A stretch of DNA of 64,000 bases, taken from CALKWS01 sp051020515 (GTDB lineage Bacteria > Actinomycetota > Actinomycetes > Actinomycetales > Beutenbergiaceae). The stretch's first letter is position 1. Each line of letters starts with the position of its first letter. The stretch covers positions 930,001 through 994,000 of the forward strand of contig NZ_CP194857.1 of the NCBI RefSeq assembly GCF_051020515.1. The letters run 5' to 3'. Position numbers and translations under genes: made by a program. This document shows positions 55,101 through 63,675 of this stretch, piece after piece. The notes beneath the pieces are model-generated. The model did no database searches. It was not told the DNA's origin and saw nothing but the letters and a program-made list of their open reading frames with translations.

Positions 55101-55639
55101 AGCGCGCTCAGTTCGGTCGCGGTGATCCCCGCCGCCTCACGGGCGTACTCGGCGCTGCCGGTCGCCCCCAGGGCCATCGAGCCGGGCATCTGGGCCGACG
55201 GCTCGGGCAGCCGGATGACGACGCCCTCCTCCTGATCGATGGACAGGCTCAGTGGGGGCGCGCCGGCATCCAGGGCGGTCTGCTGGATGTCGTGGGAGAG
55301 CTGGGCGATCTGCCCGGGCGAGTTGAGGTTGCCCGACCAGCCGAAGTAGATGATGCCGCCGGGGTGGAACTCCTCGATGATCTTCTCGATGGTGTCCACA
55401 CCCTCACCGGCCATACCCTCGTTGCCGGAGTGGGCCTGGTCGATCTCCTCGCCGTAGACGAAGGGCACGAACATCTGACCGACCTTCTGCTCCAGGGTCA
55501 TGCCCTCGATGATCGCGTCGATGTCTGTCTCGTCCTGGTTCGGCTGGGCCATCGCCACCGCCGATCCCAGGACCAACGCGGTAACGGCACCGGCCCCCAC
55601 CGCAGTCAATCTTCTTCGCTGTCCATGACGCCCTGGCAT
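52103..55639 (-). CDS. Secreted NagZ-type GH3 fused to NamZ-type DUF1343 (GH171) with C-terminal FIMAH-like domain
   Basis: A 1178-residue exported protein. Signal peptide to about residue 31 (VTALVLGSAVAMAQP). Residues about 40-400 are a GH3 beta-N-acetylglucosaminidase with the NagZ His/Asp loop KHFPGHGDTDVDSH near residue 234 and nucleophile in VTDSLAMDG near 319. Residues 430-590 are the GH3 C-terminal domain. Residues about 690-1080 are DUF1343, the exo-N-acetylmuramidase family, with GLITNPTGVD and SEGRGTTKPF. Residues about 1090-1178 are FIMAH-like. The two enzymes would remove GlcNAc and MurNAc alternately from peptidoglycan ends outside the cell. In Bacillus these are separate linked genes; a single chain is unusual. 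Activity is inference. Confidence 0.9.
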   Translation of the reverse strand: MPGRHGQRRRLTAVGAGAVTALVLGSAVAMAQPNQDETDIDAIIEGMTLEQKVGQMFVPFVYGEEIDQAHSGNEGMAGEGVDTIEKIIEEFHPGGIIYFGWSGNLNSPGQIAQLSHDIQQTALDAGAPPLSLSIDQEEGVVIRLPEPSAQMPGSMALGATGSAEYAREAAGITATELSALGINQNYAPIADVNSNALNPVIGVRAFGGDTELVSALSTAQVHGFQDDGGISASVKHFPGHGDTDVDSHYGVPIIEKSEADFRAEDLPPFQAAIEAGVDSMMTAHIVIPALDDSGRPATLSQPILTGLLRDEMGYDGVIVTDSLAMDGVQEEFGDDRVPVEAILAGADQMLMPPDLRVAYDGVMDAVADGEITEERIDESVRRILGQKERRGVLADPLPDLDAVDEVMNDVEHRERAQAIADDSITLLSNDGVLPLDDGSNVLVTGWGDSGRLNVIADQLIRDGHTVRMLRANNPTQAVIDIIVGDATDRDAVVVLTQSTAFETPQNQQNLVAALSELETEVIEVAVRNPYDSTFTAPTEAAMVSYGYAPVSLQAIADVVSGNINPRGELPVVVPQDDGTGEVYPLGHGLDYGTTVVPQEPVFEADSMTIPEVEGVTYLVNGDVVEPGEHAGSGTVTVVAQAADGYFIEGRTQSSWQHAFDDAAPVFPPPGPAPGHAATVELGIERLLNSPEETALLEGKRVGLITNPTGVDSDLTHSMDLLIAGQEAGGYELTALYAPEHGILGGAPAGADVESYVDPRTGLTVWSLYGQTQRPTAEMLEDVDVLLFDIQDIGARFYTYIWTMYYAMDAAAEFDKEFIVLDRPNPLGDRIDGPVLDPALSSFVGLREIPMQHGLTVGELASLFNGEFLDDPVQNLHVVELEGYDPSDFVDGYNLPWVLPSPNIPTIETAWVYAGMGLIESLNASEGRGTTKPFLWAGHGDIDEVGAYALAEDLNSRELSGVHFRPMFANPTASKEQGRLSGGVEIHVTDPSTFIPVRTGLHVLEALYNTDGIDWREGTVYPDQQCSTPGDICWIDRLTGTRDVRMQLEDGVDPDEIIAGWSGEIAAFDALADDYRLYAQDGGGEDPGDGDAKEAAAALGASLAEYVDARDVDGPIVNRLTNAVEQAQGHLESGRTAPAVAALNRFVHHLENPNRPDTVSDSARADLVGQAGTILELLE

Positions 55640-55808
55640 CGTTGCCCTTCGTTCGGGGAGCGCAGCGGTGCGCTCGCATCGGTCCGTGTGGGGCCTACAC
55701 TCTGCCGCCGATTGTCCGATTGGTCAATGGTTTCCAACTGTGAACCCAGGCTAGGTAAGTGAGTTACCAAGGTGGAGCACCCCGGTTCTCCGGTCAGGAT
55801 CGGTTCGG

Positions 55809-56975
55809 TTACCTGCGTACTTCGTGGGCGAGCAGGTCGTACCGGACGTGGTCCACCACCCGGTCATCACGCAGCCGCACCACGGAGCGGTCCCGGCCCA
55901 CCTCCCGCATCCCGGCGTTGGTCGCCACCCGGCGTGAGGCGGCATTGGGATCGGCGGCCAGCAGGCTGAGCCGGTCCAGTCCCCCTCCACCGTCCCGGGT
56001 GGGGGTGAAGGCGTACCGGATCACCAGCCGCAGTGCCGCCGTCATCGCACCTCGCCCCCGCGCCCGCGGGTGCATCCAGTACCCGACCGCGCCGGTGCGG
56101 ACCGTGTCGGCATGGGTCTCCATCCGCACATCCAGTGCTCCGATGCACTCATCACCATCGGCATCGGCGACGCAGAAGGCCCAGCGAGTGTCCGGTTCGG
56201 CTTGCTGGCAGTCGCTGATGTAGGTCTCGGCGTCGACCACCGTGTAGGGGTCGGGCAGCGGGAGCCAGAACTGGGTCTCGGGATCGGTGCACGCCTCCAC
56301 CACTCGCCCGGCGTCGGCGTGACGCCAGGGACGCAGCCGGATCCCGCTCCCGGCCAGCGTGGGCACGTGCCGGTAGGGCCTGCCCTGTAACGGGACGCCG
56401 GCGCCGTCGGCGAGCAGCTCGAAACGGACCATGTCGTACTGCCCGCCACCGGGCTCGTACACCATCGCGCGCCGCTCGGTGCCGCACCATACGTACCCGG
56501 CCTTGCGCAGCACCGCCTGGGAGGCGAGGTTGCGATGGTCGGTCATCGCCCACAACCGGTGCAGGCCCAACTCCGCCGCCCCGAAGGCGTAGTCGCGCAC
56601 CAGTCGCAGCGCCTGGCCGAGTGCGCCCTTGCCGCGCGATTCCGGGAGCACCCAGTAGGCCACCTCGGCCGAGCCGTGCTGATAGGGCTGGTTGATGCCG
56701 AGCAGGCAGATCCAACCGAGCGGGAGGTCGGTCCCTGCCTCGGCGATACACCAGGACAGCGCACGCCGATCCGCCCACTCCTGGTCCTGCAGCGCCAGCC
56801 ACGCGGCGTATCCGTCCGCATCCGTGCCGGGCAGGCTCGGGCCCACGAACGCCTTGACCGGCTCATCGAAGGTCAGGTGCTCGCGATCCTGTGCCCGCCA
56901 GGCACGAAGAACCACGCGGTCCCCGGACAGCACCGGTACGTCGCTGGGTTCGCTGATCGCATCGTTCGGCGACAT
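55809..56975 (-). CDS. Tandem-domain GNAT N-acetyltransferase (RimJ/RimL-like)
   Basis: A 388-residue protein with two GNAT domains. Domain 1 (about 15-185) has AYWVLPESRGKGALGQALRLVRDYAF and domain 2 (about 215-388) has GYWMHPRARGRGAMTAALRLVIRYAF, each an acetyl-CoA motif of RimJ/L type. One or both may be active; targets unknown. The ATG at 56975 removes a basic leader that overlaps the next gene's end region. Leftward, 24 bp after the AGE gene. Confidence 0.88.
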   Translation of the reverse strand: MSPNDAISEPSDVPVLSGDRVVLRAWRAQDREHLTFDEPVKAFVGPSLPGTDADGYAAWLALQDQEWADRRALSWCIAEAGTDLPLGWICLLGINQPYQHGSAEVAYWVLPESRGKGALGQALRLVRDYAFGAAELGLHRLWAMTDHRNLASQAVLRKAGYVWCGTERRAMVYEPGGGQYDMVRFELLADGAGVPLQGRPYRHVPTLAGSGIRLRPWRHADAGRVVEACTDPETQFWLPLPDPYTVVDAETYISDCQQAEPDTRWAFCVADADGDECIGALDVRMETHADTVRTGAVGYWMHPRARGRGAMTAALRLVIRYAFTPTRDGGGGLDRLSLLAADPNAASRRVATNAGMREVGRDRSVVRLRDDRVVDHVRYDLLAHEVRR

Positions 56976-56998
56976 GACGCCTAGTGAACCAGGTCTGC

Positions 56999-58230
56999 TC
57001 AGCCGTCGAGTAGTCCGGCCGCCAGTGCGGGGGCGAACATCGGGGTCAACGGTAGCCGCGGCATCAAGGTGGCCTGCAGAGCATGGTAGATGTCGGGCTT
57101 TCCGGCCCACACGGTCTCGCTGGGCCGGTTGGCCGAATCGAGTTCGTGCACCCAGGAGCCGCGCTCCTCATCGATCAGGTGGATCGCCGCGTACACTCCC
57201 ACCACATCTGGTACCACCGGACCAGGTGTGGGTCGGGATCAACCCGGTACAGCGCCGCGGCGGCCGCGAGCCCCTCGGCGAGGACCCAGTGCATCCGCTC
57301 GCGCACCAGCGGCCGGCCGTCGAAGGTCACGGTGTAGACGAACCCGTCGGCACCGTCCACGCCCCACCCCTCACGCACGGCGGCGTCGAAGAGCTCCCGG
57401 GCGGCTTCCAGCATCCACTCCGGAGCGTCCTGGCCGCGTGCCTGCAGGCCGGCGCGCACCTGCAGCACCAGACGGGACCATTCCAGCCAGTGCCCCACGG
57501 TGGCCCCCGCGGGACGGAACTGGTGCGCGGGGGTGTCGGCGTTGTACTCCAGCAGCGGCTCCCACCGGGCCGTGAAGTGCTCGGGGATGCGCCAGAAGTG
57601 CTCCCGGGCGACCGTGACGACGCGCTCGCAGATCCTCATCGCACGCGCCAGCCAGACGTCCTCCCCGGTCACGTCCGCGGCGGTGACGTAGGCCTCCACG
57701 GTGTGCATGTTGGCGTTGACGCCGCGATAGTCCTCCAACTCGGTGAAGGTGCGGTCCCAGGACTCAGCGACCATGCCTTCATCCTCGCGCCAGAAGCGCT
57801 GCTCGGAGACGCCCAGTGCCTCAGCCAGCAGGTCCGGGCCCCCGGGTCGACCGGCGGCCGTCGCGCTGGCCCCCGCCAGGATCACGAACGCGTGTGCGTA
57901 GGCCTCCTTGGCATCGGAGGCGCCGGCCCCGACGGCGGAGAACCAGCCACCGTGCTCGTCATCGTGGAAGTGCTGCGCCAGCGTGCTGATGCCGTGATCG
58001 ACCATGGTGGCCGCACCGGGCCGGCCCAACAGGACCCCGAGGGAGTAGGAGTGCGCCATCCGGCAGGTGATCCACAAGGGCAGGCCCTGCTCCTCGATCA
58101 CCTGCCCCGCGCGGTCCAGGTACCCGAATCCCTGGGTCACCATCGAACCGGCACCGAAGGCGAGAAGCTCGTCGGACTCACGTTCCAGCCAGCGGGCGTG
58201 GGCGGCGCTGTTCAACCAGGTCATGGCCAT
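56999..58230 (-). CDS. AGE (N-acylglucosamine 2-epimerase) family protein, frame break near C-terminus
   Basis: About 410 residues, an alpha6/alpha6-barrel family of epimerases and aldose-ketose isomerases. WITCRMAHSYSLGVLLGRPG, AYAHAFVILAGASA, NANMHTVEAYVTAADVTG and TVGHWLEWSRLVLQ carry the family histidines. The last 65 residues lie in another frame; one base restored near 57191-57196 joins RWYQMWWE to YAAIHLIDEERGSWVHELD. Acts on mannose/glucose-type or N-acyl sugars by family. The start may be the ATG at 58230 or 58224. Confidence 0.85.
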
Positions 58231-58302
58231 CACTGTAGGGCCCATGCGCAGACAGTCCGGCCACCTGCGCACCTGCCGTGCCCGTACCGACGGGTGCGCG
58301 CC

Positions 58303-58875
58303 TCAGCCCTGACGCAGGTACAGGTCTCGCAGCAGGGCGATCTCGGCCATGTGGTGGATCGCCTCCCGGTGGATGTGCAGCACCAGGGCGATCATGGGCT
58401 CCTCGGCGAAGTGCCCCTCCGCCTCGCCCACCGGGCGGGCCAACGCCTCGTCGTCAAGACCTGCCACCGACCCGATCCAGTGGGCGTAGACCTGGTCGAG
58501 CTGGGCCAGCGCCTCGGCCGCGGTGCCGGCGTAGTCGAAGTCGAAGTCGAAGTAGTCCATCGGCGGACCGGCGAAGTGGGAGTGGTTGCGCGTGCCGAAG
58601 ACCCCCACGATCACGTGGCCCATCCGCCAGGCGATCGTGGTGACCGGCGCGGGCTCGGGTTCGGGCACCGCGAACTCGATCACCCAGTCGCCGCGGCCGC
58701 CCTGGATCGGCGCCTCACTGCTCCCGCGCGGGCGCACGCTCCACATCTCCTCCACCGGCTCCCAGAGGTACTCGGCATCACTGAGTCCGTGCAGGCGGGG
58801 CCGGGCTGCCGTCTCCCAGTGGAACCGCAGTTGCTCAGCCAACTGGTGGGCCAGGTCGATCGACCGCTCAGGCAT
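58303..58875 (-). CDS. DinB family (DUF664-like) four-helix protein
   Basis: A 190-residue four-helix protein with the three metal histidines expected of DinB/YfiT-type folds: WRMGHVIVGVF, LVLHIHREAIHHMAE. These proteins bind zinc or nickel and include mycothiol-dependent enzymes, which suits an actinobacterium; exact chemistry unknown. GGAGGAGA precedes the ATG at 58875. Divergent from bpa across 96 bp. Confidence 0.83.
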   Translation of the reverse strand: MPERSIDLAHQLAEQLRFHWETAARPRLHGLSDAEYLWEPVEEMWSVRPRGSSEAPIQGGRGDWVIEFAVPEPEPAPVTTIAWRMGHVIVGVFGTRNHSHFAGPPMDYFDFDFDYAGTAAEALAQLDQVYAHWIGSVAGLDDEALARPVGEAEGHFAEEPMIALVLHIHREAIHHMAEIALLRDLYLRQG

Positions 58876-58971
58876 CGAGGTCTCCTCCGACGGCGGGTTC
58901 AGATTCCCGGCTCGATCAGCGCTAAGTGAACCCGGGACGCTCACGGGGTGGGGTGTTGGCATGATAGACCC

Positions 58972-59670
58972 ATGACTCCCGAGCAGCACCAGCCCCAGGA
59001 CCCCGCTTCGCCCCAGGATCATGACGGCGCTGATGCCGCTGATGCGCACCCCGGCCGGGCCGACGCCCAGGATGGCGCAAGGGACCCGGAGACTGACACC
59101 GGATCGCGTGACGATGAGACCACCGAGGATGACCGGGACGAGGCCAACCCACGGATCGTCGTGACCAGCCCCAGCGGACTGGGCATCGCCGAGACCGACG
59201 GCGACCAGAAGGCCGACCCCACCGCGGCGGTGGAGGAACCGGCCAAGGTGATGCGCCTGGGTTCGATGATCAAGCAACTGCTCGAAGAGGTACGCAGCGC
59301 TCCCCTGGATGAGGCCGCGCGGGACCGTCTGGCCCGCATCCACGAGCAGTCGCTCAAGGAGTTGGAGTCCGGGCTGAGTGAGGAACTGGTGGGCGAACTA
59401 CACCGGATCGCGCTGCCCTTCGACCACGATCGGACCCCCTCCGACGCCGAACTGCGGATCGCGAAGGCGCAGCTGGTCGGGTGGCTGGAGGGGCTCTTCC
59501 ACGGCATCCAGACCGCCCTGGTGGCCCAGCAGATGGCCGCGCAGAGCCAGTTGTCGCAGATGCGCAAGGCGCTCCCGCCGGGTGTGGCTCCCGGTCAGAT
59601 GCCCCCGGGCCTGGTGGTGAACCGGCCGTCGGAGGACTCCGAGCACCGCGGCACCGGTCAGTACCTCTAA
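58972..59670 (+). CDS. bpa: Bacterial proteasome activator (Bpa/PafE)
   Basis: ATP-independent activator of the actinobacterial 20S proteasome, 232 residues. The first 85 residues are acidic and disordered, longer than in mycobacterial Bpa. The helical ring-forming core reads RLGSMIKQLLEEVRSAPLDEAARDRL and LVGWLEGLFHGIQTALVAQQMAAQ. The C-terminus GTGQYL is the gate-opening motif that docks in the proteasome alpha ring. The prcA/prcB genes are not in this window but should exist in the genome. Confidence 0.94.
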   Translation: MTPEQHQPQDPASPQDHDGADAADAHPGRADAQDGARDPETDTGSRDDETTEDDRDEANPRIVVTSPSGLGIAETDGDQKADPTAAVEEPAKVMRLGSMIKQLLEEVRSAPLDEAARDRLARIHEQSLKELESGLSEELVGELHRIALPFDHDRTPSDAELRIAKAQLVGWLEGLFHGIQTALVAQQMAAQSQLSQMRKALPPGVAPGQMPPGLVVNRPSEDSEHRGTGQYL

Positions 59671-59803
59671 GCCTGCCGCCGACTCTACTCTTCGGGCCCC
59701 TGCGCAAGGTCTCGGACTCAACGCGCACATCGGCTGGGACCGACCTACCGTGGATCACACCGCACGGAGAGCCCGTGTCGATCGATCACCCGAGGAGGAC
59801 ACG

Positions 59804-60037
59804 ATGACGGATATCCGCCCAGAGACCGGTGACGTGACCGGAACCAAGGACAAGGACTACAACCTTCTCTGGTTCACCGAGGCCTGCCTGTCCAACGCCC
59901 TGCGTCTGGAACAGTACATCGCCGACGCCGAACGCGACGGCGACAACGAACTCGCCGAGTTCTTCCGCAAGGCCCAGGCCGACAGCACCAAGGGCGCCGA
60001 ACTCGGCAAGCAGATGCTCGCCGCCCGGCTGGCCTGA
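59804..60037 (+). CDS. Small ferritin-like helical protein
   Basis: A 77-residue two-helix protein: WFTEACLSNALRLEQYIADAERDGDNELAEFFRKAQADSTKGAELGKQML. The spaced Glu residues (TEAC, LEQY, ELAEFF) resemble half of a ferritin/rubrerythrin four-helix bundle, so it may dimerise to bind iron; this is a guess. Conserved in actinobacteria. CGAGGA precedes the ATG. The preceding 133 bp hold no other gene. Confidence 0.72.
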   Translation: MTDIRPETGDVTGTKDKDYNLLWFTEACLSNALRLEQYIADAERDGDNELAEFFRKAQADSTKGAELGKQMLAARLA

Positions 60038-60133
60038 GCAACCCTTACCGTCAACACCGCCTCACCGCACGTCCCGTGTGGTGGGGCGGGCCGCGCGCAA
60101 CGCGGCCGAGCGCCGGGCGCGCACCCCGGACCC

Positions 60134-61059
60134 TCAGCGCCCACCCGGACCGGCGACCGCCTGCAACAGCGGCACCACCCCGTCCTGACTCACCCCCCCG
60201 CGGCGGTGACGTCGGCGGCCGCGACGGTGTCGCCGTCGGCCCCTCCCATCGCCACCCCGAGGCCGGCCCAACCGAGCATCTCGATGTCGTTGCGTCCATC
60301 ACCGGCCGCAACGCTGGCACCGGGGGCCACCCCCAGGTGCGCCCGCACCTGCTCCAGCGCGCTGGCCTTGGACACCCCCTCGGGGTTGATATCCAGCCAG
60401 GCGGTCCAACCGATGGCGTAGGAGACCCCGTGCAGCCCGGTACGGGCGACCAACTCGTGGAAGTGGTCGACATCAAGATCCGGGGCACGCAGGGTGACCC
60501 GGGACGCCGGTGCCGCGCAGAGTTCCTCGAAGTCCACCACCCGCACCGAGCCCTGCAGCTCCCCGGCGGGGAAGGGGGCACTGACCTTGAACCCCTGGCC
60601 CAGGTCCTCTACCGCGAACAGCCCGTCGGGCAGGTGCCCGCGCAGCGTCCGCAGCGGCGGCTCGGGGTCGAAGGTGATCACCTCGGCCAGTTCGTACCCT
60701 GATGCCGCGCCCGGGTCCAGCCGGGCCGTGACCGCTCCGTTGGAGCACACCGCCCAGCCGTGCCGCAGGCCCAGTTGTTCCAGCACCGGGGTCACCGAGA
60801 TGATCGAACGGCCGGTGGCCAGCACCACGTGGGCGCCGGAGGCGTCCACGTCGGTCACCGCCTCCCGCACCCCCTCGGACAGGGACCCGTCATGGCCGAG
60901 CAGGGTGCCGTCGATGTCCAGGGCCACGAGCAGGTCCGAGCCTCGCGGCAGGTGTGCGGGCAGGTTCTCGAAGGCCGGCCGCTCCGCCACCGCGGACCCG
61001 TCGAAGCCGACGGCACCGACCGGCCCGAGGGCTTGCGAGCCCATACCCGCCACCTTCAC
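60134..61059 (-). CDS. HAD superfamily hydrolase, Cof type (frame break in C7 run)
   Basis: About 308 residues after repair. Motif I is VALDIDGTLLGHDG, motif II VLATGRS, motif IV AAGDGRNDIEMLGWAGLGVAMGGA: a Cof-type phosphatase acting on small phosphorylated sugars or cofactors. The frame stops early at a run of seven C (60193-60199, minus-strand G); one extra base gives VSQDGVVPLLQAV and the stop at 60134, the usual family end. The GTG at 61059 overlaps the serS stop (GTGA), so it is coupled to serS. Confidence 0.85.
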
Positions 61060-62327
61060 GCCACCGGGTCGAAACTGGTCATCCCGCCCAGGTAGGGCCG
61101 CAGCCCCTCGGGCACGTGCACAGAACCGTCCGCGCGCTGGTGGTTCTCCAGGATCGCCACGATCCACCGGGTGGTCGCCAGGGTGCCGTTCAGGGTGGCC
61201 ACCGGGCGGGTCCCGTTGGGTCCCCGTTCGCGGACAGCCAGGCGCCGGGCCTGGAACGTGGTGCAGTTCGAGGTGGACGTCAGTTCCAGGTACCGCTGCT
61301 GGCTGGGCAGCCACGCCTCGCAGTCGAACTTGCGAGCGGCCGAGGAACCCAGGTCCCCGGCGGCCACGTCGATCACCCGGTACGGCACCTCGATCAGGTC
61401 CAGCATCTCCTGCTCCCAGCCCAGCAGCCGTTCATGCTCGGCCTCGGCCTGATCGAGGGTGGTGTAGGTGAACATCTCCACCTTGTGGAACTGGTGCACC
61501 CGGATGATCCCGCGGGTGTCCTTACCGTAGGAACCGGCCTCTCGCCGGTAGCACGCCGACCAGCCGGCGTACCGCTTGGGTCCGGCAGACAGGTCCAGGA
61601 TCTCATCGGCGTGGTATCCGGCCAGGGCCACCTCGCTGGTGCCCACCAGGTAGAGGTCCTCGGCCGGCAGGTGGTACACCTCGGCGGCGTGATCGCCCAG
61701 GAACCCGGTGCCGGCCATCACGTCCGGCCCCACCAGGGTCGGGGTAATCATCGGGGTGAATCCGGCCTGGATGGCCTTGTCCATCCCGGCGTTCAGGATC
61801 GCCAGCTCCAGCCGCGCCCCCACACCGGTGAGGAAGTAGAACCTGGACCCGGAGACTTTCGCACCGCGCTCGGTGTCGATGGCACCCAGTGCCTCCCCCA
61901 GGTCCAGGTGGTCCTTGGGCGCGAAGCCCTCGGCGGTGAAGTCCCGCGGGCTGCCGTGGGTGGAGCGGACCACGAAATCGGCCTCACCACCCGGGGGCAC
62001 CCGGGGGTGGACGATGTTGTCGAAATCATCGAGCAACCGGTCCAATTCGCTCGCAGCCTCCGCGGCGGTGTTCTCGGCGGTCTTGACCTGCTCGGCAAGT
62101 TCCTTGGCGCGGGCCAGGATCGCCGGACGCTCCTGCGGGTTCGCTCGACCGATCGTGCGGGAGAGCGCCTTGTGCTCTGCGCGCAGCGACTCGAACTCGT
62201 TCAGCCGGGCGCGGCGCTGTTCATCAGCGGCCAGCACCCGGTCCACCAGCATGGGGTCGGCCTGCCGGGCGATCTGGCTGTCCCGGGCGGTCTGGGGATC
62301 TTCACGCAGTTGCTTGAGATCAATCAC
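61056..62327 (-). CDS. serS: Seryl-tRNA synthetase
   Basis: Class-II synthetase of 423 residues, normal length. N-terminal coiled-coil arm (about 27-105, LNEFESLRAEHKALSRTIGR) contacts the long variable arm of tRNA-Ser. Motif 2 is CYRREAGSYGKDTRGIIRVHQFHKVE and motif 3 ATLNGTLATTRWIVAILENHQ. It charges both tRNA-Ser genes of this window. No T-box or other leader was recognised. First gene before the HAD hydrolase. Confidence 0.97.
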   Translation of the reverse strand: MIDLKQLREDPQTARDSQIARQADPMLVDRVLAADEQRRARLNEFESLRAEHKALSRTIGRANPQERPAILARAKELAEQVKTAENTAAEAASELDRLLDDFDNIVHPRVPPGGEADFVVRSTHGSPRDFTAEGFAPKDHLDLGEALGAIDTERGAKVSGSRFYFLTGVGARLELAILNAGMDKAIQAGFTPMITPTLVGPDVMAGTGFLGDHAAEVYHLPAEDLYLVGTSEVALAGYHADEILDLSAGPKRYAGWSACYRREAGSYGKDTRGIIRVHQFHKVEMFTYTTLDQAEAEHERLLGWEQEMLDLIEVPYRVIDVAAGDLGSSAARKFDCEAWLPSQQRYLELTSTSNCTTFQARRLAVRERGPNGTRPVATLNGTLATTRWIVAILENHQRADGSVHVPEGLRPYLGGMTSFDPVA

Positions 62328-62388
62328 ACCTCAGACCCTAATGCCGCCGGGAGTGCTATCGCCCGTCCCGGGCGCTACGTTGACGGCT

Positions 62389-63616
62389 ATGACATGGGAG
62401 CAGTGGGTCAGCATCATCGCTCTGGTGCTCGCCCTCGGGGCCGTAGTGGTCGGGGTGATCGTGCTGCGGCACATCCGGGCGCGTGGTGCGAAGGTACCTT
62501 CCCTGGGGGAGTCGACCGAACGTTCCGACGACGCCCAGGACGGCCCGCCCGCGTTCGTGGTGAACCCGATCAAGACACCCAACCCGGAGCGGTTCCGGAC
62601 CACCGCTACCCAGATCTGCCGGGAACTGGGTCTGGGCGAGCCACTCTGGTTCACCACGACGGTCACCGATCCCGGACTGGGGCAGGCCGAGCAGGCACTC
62701 GAACAGGGTGCCTGCGTGGTGGTGGCCGCCGGGGGCGATGGCACGGTGCGCGCGGTGGCGACCGCCCTGGCCGGTTCGGGTGTGCCGATGGGCCTGGTGC
62801 CGATGGGGACCGGGAACCTGCTGGCCCGCAACGTGGATCTGCCGGTGGAAGGCACCCAGGCGCTGATCCACACGGCCCTGACGGGCGTGGACCATCCGAT
62901 GGACGTGGGGTGGATCCGGCCCCGGGAACTGCTCTCGGCCGAGGAGGCCCGGGCCAGGGGGGCGATCGGGGACACCGAGGCAGCGCAGGTGCGCGCCGCA
63001 AGCGGCCAGGAACCAAAGGCGGCCGACGACGAGCCGGCCGGCTCCGCGCAGAAGCAGCCCCCCGATGCCCTCACCAGACGCGGTGAGCACCTGTTCCTGG
63101 TGATGGGTGGGATCGGGTTCGATGCGGCCATGGTGGCCGGGGCCGATGACAACCTGAAGGCCAGAATGGGCTGGTTCGCCTACTTCGTGGCGGGCGGGGG
63201 TGAGACACCTGCACGGGCGCAAGATCCGGGTGCAGATGCAGATCGGGGACGCCCCTTGGCACCAGTTGCGGCTGCGCACCCTGCTGTTCGCCAACTGTGG
63301 GCGCCTACCCGGGGGGATGGTGCTCTTTCCGGACGCCGAGATCAACGACGGCTGGTTGGACGTGGCGGCGATCGACACCCGCCAGGGCATCCTGGGGTGG
63401 GCCTCGCTGTTCGGCAAGGTGGTACTGCAGGGCATCGGGTTCCGCCGGGACCTGCCCGGCAGCCCGTCCTCGATCACGTTCTGGCGGGGGCGCGATATCC
63501 ACGTTCGGCTGCAGCGGCCCGGACCACTCCAGGTGGACGGGGACCTCATCGGTGAGGCGCAGGCGTTGAGTGTGCGAGTGGATCACAAGGCCCTGGTCGT
63601 CCGGATCCGCAGTTGA
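62389..63616 (+). CDS. Diacylglycerol kinase-like lipid kinase (frame break in G5 run)
   Basis: About 409 residues after repair. One N-terminal membrane helix (VSIIALVLALGAVVVGVIVL) anchors a DAGK catalytic domain: FVVNPIKTPN, GGDGTVRAVATALAGSG, PMGTGNLLARNVDLP. A 45-residue low-complexity insert follows the first lobe. The second half is in another frame; removing one G from the run 63196-63200 joins FAYFVAGG to RHLHGRKIRVQM. Probable substrate is diacylglycerol or a related lipid. No clear ribosome site at the ATG 62389. Divergent from serS. Confidence 0.85.
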
Positions 63617-63675
63617 GCGGTGAGCCGGGGCACGGGCGGGCGCCTCTGCTGGGCAACAGGGGGGCGTGGACCGGC

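Noticed and set aside
53615..55762. Open frame of over 700 codons on the plus strand
   Set aside because: It is antisense to the GH3/DUF1343 gene, rich in His/Arg/Gly/Val with no family motifs. High GC leaves the opposite strand free of stops.
60954..63086. Plus-strand open frame of about 700 codons across serS
   Set aside because: Antisense to serS, which is unambiguous, and then out of frame with the lipid kinase.
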